This document shows positions 35,401 through 47,400 of a stretch of DNA of 64,000 nt, piece by piece. The stretch lies in contig NC_087066.1 of the NCBI RefSeq assembly GCF_963678635.1, positions 37,201,152-37,265,151 of the forward strand. Direction: 5' to 3'. The notes beneath the pieces are model-generated. The model did not search any database. It worked only from the letters and a program-made list of their open reading frames with translations, and was not told the DNA's origin. This DNA comes from Symsagittifera roscoffensis (taxonomy: Eukaryota; Xenacoelomorpha; Acoela; Convolutidae). Positions within the stretch are counted from its first letter, which is position 1; every line of letters starts with the position of its first letter. The translations under genes and the position numbers were made by a program.

Positions 35401-38400
35401 ACTATTTGGGTCGTACTGGTTAGTAAAAATAATAGACACGCCTTATATTCCGGTGAATTTTCATGGAAGCCCATCTCTGTGATGAGGTTCTTCAGGCTTG
35501 GTGGCGGCGTCTGTTCTGGTGCTTTTATCTTTTGGCTGCTGGTTTGTTTATCTGAAGATGAGTCTGTTGAGAATTTCTTGCTTGGTGATTGTAGGGTGTC
35601 CTCTACTGGGTTGATTGTGATTGGATCTCCCAATGCGCCGGCAAGTGTTCATACTCTGGTTCTATTTGATCTGCGTCTTGGTTTCTTAGACTGATGTTGT
35701 TTGGCCTCTGGTGTCCTATTTTGATTAACCCTCTTGGGTGACGGGGCTAGGTTTTCTGATGTGGAAGACCCCGAGTCCGTTGTTGAGCCTGATGTGGCCG
35801 CACTCTCCGATTCTCTTCCCCGTTGTTTTCCGTTTGGTTGCGCTGCTTTGTTGCTCTTTTCGTGTCAGCTTCACGGGCAGTCCTGGGGCGTCTTCTTTAA
35901 ACATGAGGTGTCGTGGAGCGTTCGGGTTCTCGATATCTAAAAAACGCAAACAAGGTCCAACTCTCCGAGCGGATTTAAAACTAACGTAATCACTGAGCGT
36001 TGAAGGGCGACATGGACCATAAATTAAGGGGTTAGGTACGAACGCAAACCCACTGTTTCTTAGTAGCCGTGGTTGTTTTCATTTTGTTTACACCCACGCT
36101 GTATGTGGTGTGTAGGTTAGTATTTTCCCATCAATCGTTTTGTATTTTTGTTCAAGAGTTTTTGGATCTTTCACCTTCGTCTCCAATCTAATTGTTTCTC
36201 TTGCTACTTGTTCCACCTTCTTTTTTTATTGTAGGATCAGTTTGTTGTTGTATCCCTTTATATCCTAAGTTTAATCTTTCTTTTTCTAGTGCCACCGTTT
36301 TTCTAGTTTTCACACCTGTTGTGCTATGTGGTTGATTGTCTACACTTCCACGGTTTTCCGCCACAATTGGTTCTGGTATTCTGCGTTTGATGCAAAGTTC
36401 GTCCTCAGACCACTTCTGTAGGTCGTGTGTTATTTCTGCTGGGATAGGTGGTTGAGTCTGGTTATTCCGATCTAAACAAGCGTGTTTAGCTTCCTCCCAA
36501 TTTGGATTACTAGCTGAACTATTGGTTGTTATATTTGAGAGTGGTGTGTTAGCCTTCCTGCTCATATGTGCTTCGAAAGGTGTGATTTTGGTTACTCCGC
36601 GCGGAGTTATTCTTAATGTTTTGATGTTTTCTGCCACGCTCGATGCAATTTTGAACGGTGTATTTTTTAGATCAATTTTTATGACGCCGAGTTGTCGTTT
36701 TAAGGTTTGTATCAATCGTTCTACGACGCCAATTGATCTATGATCGTCTACCGGTGCAAACAATAGTTTTTTGTTATTTGATTTACACAACAGTTGAAAT
36801 TTGTTGGCGCGAAACGTTTGAGCTTGATCGCATCTTAGGCTGCGATGTACCCCATTGTTTGAAATTTATCGTTGCATAAACTTTAAAGCAACATCCGCTG
36901 TTCTGTTTGAAACTAACTTAGCCGTTGGGAATTTTGACCATTTATTGACTGCAACTAAAATGTAAGCGTCTCTATTTAGCTCACCAGGAAGCGGTTCTGC
37001 AAAATCTAATTGGACTTCTTCATTTGGTTCAACCACCGGTTCCATTTGGAAAGAATGTTGCTTACCAATAATTGATTTTGTATTTTTACCTTGTTGTGTG
37101 CATTCGCGACATCTTTGCGCCATTTGTACTTCTGTCCTGTGTATATGTGGGAACCAGATATTCTGGCAGAGGTCAAGCATGGCTGCAGAACCCGGATGGG
37201 TAAGATGTAGGCTATCGAGTACAGTCTGCCTTAGTTGAGATGGTAGAACTACGCGGTCGTCGGTTAAGAGACAGTCGTCCTTCGCATGTAAGCGGTTTCG
37301 GATGTTATACCAGTATCCGCAAAACGACAGTTTGAGTGCAACCCAGTCCCGTTTGCGGACGAAGTTGACAAGTGGTCTGAGGTTTTTGTCCTTTCAGGTG
37401 GCCGCTGCGGTAAAGTTAACACCCGAAACTTTTTGGAGTTTTCTTCTTTATAGTGGTGTGTCCTCTTCATCTGTGTTTGTCTCTTTGTCTATTCTGGCGA
37501 CGATTTCGTTTACGATGAGATTTTGGCTGGCTTTCAATTGTTTTCATAGTGGGTGGTTCGTTGTTTGGTATTAGCTCTTTTTGTATGTTTGCGTTAGGGT
37601 CCACGCGGCTTACACAAAATTCGTACGTTTCTTTTGTTTCGATTGAGAGATCCGTTTCGATGATCGCGTTCACTGGCATAGTTGTTGTTCGTGTGGCTGT
37701 TGTGGATGTCAGTTTCATGGCTGGAGGTGTTTTATTGCTAGATCCCACGATGTATCGGCAATCAATTTCTTTGGGAAGCTTGCTGGTGTTCGTTTTATGT
37801 TCTCTCTTGCGTCCTTGACGGTGGCTGGTTTTGATTTCGGCTGTAATTGTTTTTTCCTTGGTGGTTTTTCCTTGATTTTCCCCTTGCCATTTGTCTATTC
37901 ATACTCTTGCTGGACTTTGATTTTCTTTTTGTTCTTTTGGTATGAATCCTCCCATAAGTTTGTTAGTCTGTTTTCGCATTTTGTCTGTCTTTCTTGAATT
38001 GAATCTGGCGATTTTGAAAATTGAGTTTTTGAGTTCTGATTTTTGACTGAATTTGAGAATGAGTTGTGAGCGTATGATTTTGTTTTAGCCTTGAATCAGG
38101 TTTGAGTGTTTGACCGCTTATGTAATGAATGTTATGATCGGAATGCGTTTGCATTATTGATTGTTTCAATACTGCCCTTTTATTTTCCGCGCGTTTTTTG
38201 ATCAACCGATAGGGCGCTAGTTTCCTATTGGCTAATTGGTTAAGAATTAAGTTGTCAATCATTTCAAGATTGTTAACGAATGAGTTGATTGACGCCACAA
38301 CCAATTCCTCATCGTACGCGCTGTGGGGTATTGCAATTCTAACCGGATTTCTGGACATATAGTCAAATAATCCCATTTTGCTCCCTGCCAAAGGTTTGAT

Positions 38401-41400
38401 ATCGAAGTTAAAAAGAATTAATTGGTCGATCCATCTGGTGACCCTGCTTTGGCTTATCTTGGATCTTTCGCTGGCGTTTAAAGCGCTGATTAAAGCTTGA
38501 TGATCGGTAATTATCTTGTAATTTTTCCGGTAAAGATAATATTTGAAGTGTTCAATCGCCCATACGACCCCTAGGAGTTCTAGCTCATTTACTGAGCGTT
38601 CTCTTCTAAAGAATTTAAGAATCTTGATGCGTACGCGATGGCTACCCACCCTTCTTTTGTGCTTTGTTCTAGGGCAGTGCCTAGGCCAGATGTAGATGCG
38701 TCGCAAACTACTGGTGTTTTGAAATTTTGATCAAAATGTTTGTTTTGTGTGATTTCTGTCACTAACTTTTATTTTTTTTGGAATGCGGAATCGTGTTTTG
38801 CCGAATATTTAAGTTTTTTGTGTTTGTCTGTGATTTTAAGTAAAGGGTGAAGTGCTGCTGTTGCGGGATGTATCTTGTAAGATGGTGTATTGATCCCATG
38901 AAACATTTAAGTTTTTTAAATGTTTTAGGTGGTAGTAGTTTTTCTATTGCGTCTGTTTTTCTTGTAAGAGGGGTAGTTCCCTCACAATCTATATGAAATC
39001 CAAGCCATTCAATTTGCTTGCACGCGAATTTACATTAATCCAATGATATTGCGAGGTTTTCTTCACCCAGTTTGCGAAGAGATTTTTCCAGTGTTTCCTT
39101 ATGTTTTTCTATCGATCCTTTTGTGATAATCAGGATGTCGTCTATGTACGTATATGTATTTTTACAATTGGTTAGTGTCAGGTCGATCGCTTTTTGAAAA
39201 TCTGTCGGCATGTCTGTTAGACCGTAGAACCCAGTTTGGAACTGGTAAGTCCCTGTGGCATTTCCCCCTATGAAACTGAAATTACCTGGTTCTCTTGTTT
39301 TCTTATCCAACGGGATTTGTGAAAACACATATCGTAAATCAAAGGAAGAGAACAATGTTTGTTCTTTGGTATCAGATTTTATCGTTTGTGCAATGTTGTC
39401 GAGTATTAAATCTATATTCGGCATCTGATTCTTGTTTTTTTGAATAAATTTGTTAATTTTCTTTGAGTCCAATGCGAGTTTGACTGTTTGGTCCTTTTTC
39501 ACTGTTATTACGATCGGGCTAATAAATTGTTTATCGGAGAATTTTTCCAACTTTATAATATGCTGTTGGTCGATTAGCTTATTCATTTCTATTTTTACTC
39601 TTTCCTGTAGATGAATAGGAATACGTCGACCCTTTTGTTGAATTGGTGGGACATCAGGTATGAATTGTGTTTTCATAACATGTTATTTTGTTTTTGCAAT
39701 TCTAACACATAGATTTGCGAAGTTGTCTTTTACCCATTGTTTTATCTCTGGATTTGACGTGTTTTCTTCTGTTATATTTAACATTTGCTTATGTTGTGGT
39801 TTTTCTTGGATTAGTTTTATTCCGATATTAGGAAGTAGGTTACGATCAAGAATGTTTGCTTTCTTGTCGTCCACCACAATGAATGGGGCTGACTGAATAG
39901 TCCACCCGCCGGATTCTATTGCTAGAATTAGTCCTCCTTTCGGAATGATAACCTTTCCCTAATAACATGCTAAGTTGCGTGCTTTGTTTTCCAGCGGAAT
40001 TGTTTTGAAGATAGCAGTTTTGTCGGTTTGCTGTATTTGGCGTGCGTTGTTTCGTTAAGAAATGACATCGGACTTCCCGAGTCCGCGATAGCAAGGATTT
40101 TTCTCTAGACTTTGATTTTACTTTTAGAATATGTCCGTTTAAGTCTTCCTCCCTAATTTTTGCCGTTTGTTTAATTTCGAATGCATCTGATATCGACATC
40201 ATGGATGTAATCATCTCTCTGTAATTCTTCCCATCTATTTCGCGACGTGAATTCTGCAAACGCGACGAGGTAGTAATCATCATTTTCCTGATGATGACTT
40301 TCGTTTTCTTTTTGTGGATCGTCTTCTTCGTTATTTTTGAAAAAACTCACTTGATCCGAACGGCACACCTTCGCGTTTTGCACATTTTGTGCAGATTTTG
40401 TCTTTGATTGGTCATGATTGTAAATGGTTTGTGCCAAATGGGTTTCCACATTTGTAAACTTGTTTTTGTGTTGTATAATTTTGTGATCCTCGGTTTTGAT
40501 TTCTGCTTGTGTTTTGTTTTTGTCTGCCTCTTGAGTATCTTCCTCTATTGTTGTTCTGAAATGATTGTGACGATCCGCCACGACCTCTTCTGGGTTGGAT
40601 ATATCCCATAGGTTTTTGCTTGATCGTAGTTGTTGGACTTGTTTCGATTGGATTTAGTTTAATGGTTTTTGCTATGTTCTATACCTTTTTCTCTTCTAAT
40701 TGCATATTCATATGCTTCTTGTGGTGTACGCGTCTCTGCTAATAACTCTTCAGCGATTTTTGCATTGTTCATGTGAGCGGTGAACATATCACGTACCCAC
40801 TCGTTTTCCTTGTCTCCGCAATCCGCACCAGAGGCTAGTTCTATTAGATCTGCGTGAAATTGTTCCAGTGTCTCGATTTTACGCTGTTTCCGGCAAATAA
40901 AATTGTATCTTTCAAATGCAATGATTCGCCGAGTGATAAAAATTTCTTCTAGTCTTTTTTAGTTGTCTTGTTGTTGTTGTCTGTAGATTTAATCTTGGTC
41001 ACTTCTGTAGCACTTGTCTTTGGCCTTCCATGCCCAGACATAAAAATAGAGCTTCGTACTCTCGCATCCGCTTCGTTCCAGATTACTGAAATACACATAA
41101 CGCCTTTGTCTCTTGCTTTTTGGCATCTGTTCTCCCAGTCTGCTCCCTTTTTCTGGTTTCTTACATCTCGGTTTCTCCGTTGTGCATCCGTTTCTCCGTG
41201 TAATTCGGATTCCAGGATTGGTTCAGTTGGCAGGGTAATCGGAGGTTTTTCACGTATTAGATTCTGAATCTCTATTCCGTCTTCTGCGAAAATTGCGAGA
41301 TCTACCTGTGCGACCCATTTGTTTCATTCTAGAGGAGGCTCTGCTGAAGCCTTCTCCGAAAATGAGTTAATGTTGAGTAGATTTTTTGCTGATCCTGCTT

Positions 41401-44400
41401 GCTGCCCCATGTCATACCCGATGGTATGCGTGATGTTAAATACTGAATCCGAACGGATTGGCTAAGTAACTTTGTAGGGCGACTAAGAGGTTAACTAAGA
41501 CAACTGATTCAAAAAGCAGTTAATTTCTCTTCTGATGCCAACTCACTAAACTTAATGTTTAGCCTTGGCTTTCAAGGTCACTTGACCAGCTCAACGCAGT
41601 GAGCTTAATAAATAACTATATATAGTATATATTGCCAATCCGGCCGGATGACAAAACTGATGAGACTTTCAGACATGCCAGAAGTGATCATAACCCAAAA
41701 AAATAGTTGAGCGTTATAGATAAAATGGCAAGACTAACTTTTTTTTGGAAAACTCACTCGAGATTTCAAAATTTTTACCACTTTTAAGAAAACTCGTACG
41801 GGGTTAATGTAGTTCAGATTAAAAACGTTTCGCCAACAGTGAAAATAAGCTGATTTTTATTAGCTGACTGCAATTTAAGGCCAATTGAAAAAATGATTGA
41901 AAAACTGACAAATTGGATAGAAAAAGTTTTTTGTTTTTCATTTATCCCCCCACACACACAATTCAAGGTAAACTAGAAAGCATGAGGGAAGTATTTGGCA
42001 TATCGTATCCTAATTAAAAAGACCATATATTTATAGAAGGGCCTAAGTCTTAAAATGTGAAATGCATTCCTTTGACTGGTTTAGATTAGTCTGATTAATC
42101 AGCCCTATTGTAGCTAACTCGTGGCCCACATCTAGATTGGGAACAATTAAACTTCCGAGTAACCAACTCATTATTGGACCAAAAAGTTTAATTTAACACA
42201 AATTCAAAAATGGCAATCCCGATTTTTTCTGTTCAACCTAAATGAACAAAATTTTGCATATGGTCAGTTATAAATATTAGTTTTTCAAGTTGGAATGCAT
42301 CTACGCCCTAATTTCTAATTAATTCGCTTTTGCAATTTTCCAATTTTGTTCAACACTCGATTTTTTTTACCTATATCTATGTTGTTGCCTATGTCTATGA
42401 AAATTACTACTGACAAGGGGCGCATAACTGAAAAGACCCTTCCACGAGGCAAGTGCAATTTCAAAAAACTTCCGGAAATTCGGATGACCTACCCTTTTAG
42501 GTCGACCAAATTGATTTTCCAAGCGATCCCAGAGCGCTATGAAGATACTATTTTGGAAAAATCAAAAACCAGGCCAAAATCAGGCCAAAATCTTCTAATT
42601 TTTATGAGGAGTTATAGTTTAATTGTTCCCTATTTGGTCTATGCTGACATCAGGAGATTGTTCATACGCAGTGTCCAGAACTGAGCTAAGAGTCAAAAAC
42701 TGGCAGCTCGTGAGAATTATAAAAATGCCAAGTTTAAAAGGTTTTCCAAACATTTGGCAATCGTTGCATTTTTTTCTTACCATTTCCTCGACGCATTTTT
42801 GCATGAGAAAGGAGACAAGTATTGTACATGTAAGTACAAGAAGCGTTTTTGCGTACGCGTTTGAGTAAAAATAACCATGAATTTCGCAGATTTTGGCCAA
42901 AGGTAAATGCCAGAGATACATTCCATAAGATATTCTTCCAAGAAACCGAAGCAAAGGGTTCTCGAAAAAGTAACGCTTAAGAAAACAGTCTGCAGTCGAA
43001 ATTTCTAGAGCACCAATAATTAGGAACGCAAGGGATGAAGATATATATCCCATATAAAGTGACGGCAATTCGGCAAATATCATGACTAAGCCAAAAGTTA
43101 TGAGCAAAACACCTGATAAATAGTCTCCAATTTACCGAATACGTTTTGTTTCGATTTTCTTGTTTGAATAGTTGAAAAATGCAACAAAAAGCGAAGCTAT
43201 AATACCTAAAGACAATTTTTCGATGAGTCATCAATTGAAAAATTAATTTGCCGAGCAGATTTGTGTAATTGCGGTATAAGAAACCATTCAAAAATTCCCG
43301 CTAATTTGCCGATGAGCTATTATGGCACTTACTCATACTTCAGTTTGCAAAAACTAATAGTAAGTTTCGAGTTAGAGGAATTGTTTTTTTTAAAGAAAGC
43401 AAAGGGTATCAAATGATCCGTAAAAAACTACTGTACTTGTCAAAATTTTGCAAATGTTTAATCATTTCAACCGAGCCAAAGAAAGGGTAATATTTTTTTT
43501 GTCCGATACTTTGCAAAACAAAGTGCAGCCTAATAACTCTGCCAAGCTTCTACGCAAGTTTTGTCATCAATTCTTTTTATCTAAAGTTAGCCCAGCCTAA
43601 TTTTGCGCTTACACGTTCAAATAAGGATAACCGGTTGCTGTTTTAGTAACACAAAATGTTCCGAATCTGTGAAAATAGTTCAAAAATCACGATTTTTTTG
43701 AAAAAAAAACTTGAAAGCTTTTTGGTTCAGTTTTTCTTAAATTACTTTTTCAGGTCCACAATTCCTATCAATTGTTTTGTTGGAAGGGTCCAATGAAATG
43801 AAAAAATATTAAAATAATGAGTGGAAGTGATAGATAAAACAACGAACCCAAAAATTGAAAAAAGATTTTGTTTTGGACGTCAGACTCTTTTCAGACGAAT
43901 GTCTAATGGACTCTAAAAAACCGAAACTTTCAGACATGTTTTTTTCGACAATGAGAGATTTTCTAAAGCTTTTCACGATTTACGACTAACAAGGCTTTGA
44001 TATTATACCATGCTTAGACCCCAACGAGTTTTCCTTGAGGTAGCCAAAAGTGGCTGGAAAAATTAAAGAAAAAAACGGGCCCTACGCCATAGTTTCGGCC
44101 ACCGAACAGAAGTGGCCACCGAACAGAACCTTGGAAATAGAGCACATCCTTTTTATTCAAATTTTTTCTGACCCAAACCGTCCGACCTTGAAATTTTGCT
44201 TCAAGTTTAGTGCTTAATAAGTCGTCAATATTGAAGCAACTCAATGGTTTCGGCTCAACGCAAATTACGTGTCGGTGGTTAAATGATTTTACCCCCAAAA
44301 TAATATGCATAAAAAAAGTTTTATGCATAAATGCTGATTATAGTGGGAAAATGTTAATCATGATACTCCATTATCTATTACTAAAAAATTAATTATTCTT

Positions 44401-47400
44401 ACGACTTTCGAAGAAAATGCGGAACTTATTTGCTTGCGGTGTTTTTTTTTCAGTCAGTTCTTACAAAAATTGACTGCGTAGTGGTAATGATCTGGAAAAT
44501 TTCAGATTGCCCAGCAAGTAGGCTTGCCACAAGCCTAAAAGCGATTGGAAGTGCTCAATTATTAGTAAATAGTTTCAACGCGCGAACCAATAAGGCAAAC
44601 TGTACCGCATTCATAATAATTTTAATCTGAATTGTGGCAAACTAATTGGTCAATTTAACTCGACTCAAATTTAGCCTTTTGTTTTTGACATTGGAAATAA
44701 TTTGTCATCCCGGACTGGAGTTTTATGGCTAATAATCGATTATATTGTCGTTTTATAGTCAGTATCCTTAAAAATTAATGGAGTAGAATCAATTAAAATT
44801 AGAATATAGTTATACTATTTTTCATATCAATATAATCCATTATATAGATTATAATCGATTATAATGGATTTTTTGAGAAGTTATTGGTGAATTTTGCTTT
44901 TTTGCAAGTTATCTTACTTCTTGCTTAGTGCAGTTGCTACGGATTACCTTTCATAAACTTAAATTTTTCACTTAAGGTTTTATACATTTAAATTTCTCTA
45001 CACTTTCAATTTGGCAGTTGAACATTGGATTCAACTGTAATTTTTTTTATCATAGTAAAAAAAACTACCATTCGCCCACCCCCCGCGTACTGCACCTCTC
45101 CCGCCCACTACCCGTCTCCCCTCACTTGAACGAGGGGGTATTTAATGGTTGAAGGCCGGGGGAATGGCTCTACGGGGGGATATGGTGGTGGGGGAAGAGC
45201 TGGGACATGCATAAACGTGCGTTTCAGGGATTTCAGAACTCCATCACCAATTTCTAACAACCCCTTGTTTAGGCCACCATCACCGTGTGGGGGGCAAGTA
45301 ATTGGCCTGTTCATACACCCAAGTAGAGGGAGTGGCGGGGAGGTGGTGTCGAAACCTGGGGGGTGTGTGTGTGGGGGTGTAGATGAGGTGGAGGTAGGGC
45401 AGGTGATGTCATACTGATGTAATTTTGCTCATTTCTCATCCAAATGCTTTAAGAGTTCAAATAGCTGTAATTAATTTTCTGCAGAAAAAAATGGCCTAAA
45501 ATAACTGATTTTATTGTCAAAATAATCCACCATAATGAATTTTTAAATATTGAAAATAATCGAGTAGAATCCCCTGAAAATCTATTTTCATGGTTGGATG
45601 CGTCATGACAATCGATTATATGGGTTAAATTTTTAGCCGATATAATTCATTATAATCGATTTTTTCCCATGAAACTCCAATGCGGGATTCATTAAAAGTT
45701 CATTAAACAAGGTAATACAGTGCTGATTTAAATTATCCGGACAAAACGAACAAAACTTGAATTTTCAAACGCGTTTTTCTCAAATTGGGTTAAGGTTAGA
45801 CAAAAAGTGAAGAGGACAAAAGTTGCTTAGAATTTCACCAGAATTAATATGGTGCCATTTTTTCTCCGAAATTCTCAACAAAAATGGGTCATTTTGGCTT
45901 TTTTCAATTAATCAAGAATTACGCTGAAACTACTTTGTTAATTGATATGAAAATTATATCACAGGAAGCCTCTTACGCAGTTCAACAAAGTTTAAGCAGG
46001 GTTAAATTTCCAAAAACCAGTATAAATGAAAAAATTTTCACCTGATAGTCAATAAATGTGATTTTTACTATATAAAACCCAGAATCTCTGTTTAAAAAAA
46101 ATTTTAAACAATTTGCGCAAATTTTTGAAAATTTAACCCCTCTTAAACTTTGTTGAACTGCGTAAGAGGCTTCCTGTGATATAATTTTCAAATCAATTAA
46201 CAAAGTAGTTTCAGCGTAATTCTTGATTAATTGAAAAAAGCCAAAATGACCCATTTTTGGGGTAAAGTTTTTGTTGAGAATTTCGGAGAAAAAATGGCAC
46301 CATATTAATTCTGGTGAAATTCTAAGCAACTTTTGTCCTCTTCACTTTTTGTCTAACCTTAAACCAATTTGAGAAAAACACGTTTGAAAATTCAAGTTTT
46401 GTTCGTTTTGTCCGGATAATTTAAATCAGCACTGTATTATGATAGAGTGGTCCCTTGAAAATAACTAGTGCGCAATAGGACATATAGAGCTCTCAAATTT
46501 TTCAATTACAAATTTGCCATTCAGAAAGAGGTCGCAGTATATAATAAAAAAAGTTTTGCTTATTTTTGCCGTAAGACTTCTTCCCTAGCCATTTTAAGGT
46601 AGAAAATTCAGAAAATTGCCAAAATTGAATCTTATGAAAAATAAGTTACCTTAATTACGGTTTTTACATAAACAAACAAGACTGCTCGTATCAGGGCGAA
46701 GCCTTGATAGTTTCGACTGCCTTTTAAGGTTTATGGAGCAGTAATATCATTAAAAAATTAAATGAAATAAAATAAAATGAATTTTTTTTTCTAAAATTTG
46801 AAATTTTTTATGTAAATCATCCCCCCACACTTCATATAGTGTACAAAGGATAGATTTCGTTCCTTGTAACAAATCAATTATGGCAAATAAGCTTCGTTCA
46901 GCCAAATTGGAACAATTTCTAAGACGGATTGAATCTCCGCTTACGCGTTAATAGCTCGAAATATATCGCGCGTTAATTGTCCCAAACTGGTCAAAATGGC
47001 CGAAATGGCAACCTTTAAACTCTCATAACTTTACGAAAAAAGATCAAAGGTGAAATATCTTTTCAAATTTAAGCCCAGGACAACATTACCTTTTGAATGA
47101 TGAAAAAAAGTCCGTCAAAAATGGCTAATTAAAAAGTCGAAGTTTGTCTGAAGAAAAAAAAACCCACCCCGAGCACAAATATTCCGTTACTTTCATATCG
47201 AAAGTCGGAACAATAAGTTAAAAAGTGCAATTTTTTTATATAAACAAGGTAGTAATTACAATTTATAATGTGAAAAGTTTCTGACTGAACATAATTCGTG
47301 AGATTTTGTTATGAATAAACCATACACAATTTAGTTTTCAAATTATTCCATGCGAAATGCATGAGAGATCTGTGTATCACAAGTTGCTTTCTCGAGAGAC

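Larger units (their letters stand above)
34908..41653 (-). mobile_element. Full-length gypsy-type LTR retrotransposon in intron 4
   Basis: Two LTRs (41410-41653 as 5' LTR, 34908-35146 as 3' LTR) flank gag, protease, RT, RNase H and integrase in the gypsy order, all on the minus strand. The LTRs begin TGTCAT and end ATGACA in the better copy. PBS and PPT lie where expected. Flanking 5-mers are aaaat (34903-34907) and aaact (41654-41658), a possible target duplication with one change. The two LTRs differ at roughly 14 sites plus a 4-6 base indel over about 240 bases, so the insertion is not recent. Frameshifts in gag and pol make it inactive. It sits in the same orientation as the acyltransferase gene, between exons 4 and 5. 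Confidence 0.92.

Noticed and set aside
45145-45417. Gly-rich 90-codon frame on the plus strand and its antisense partner
   Set aside because: Both come from the G-rich low-complexity core of a MITE-like element.
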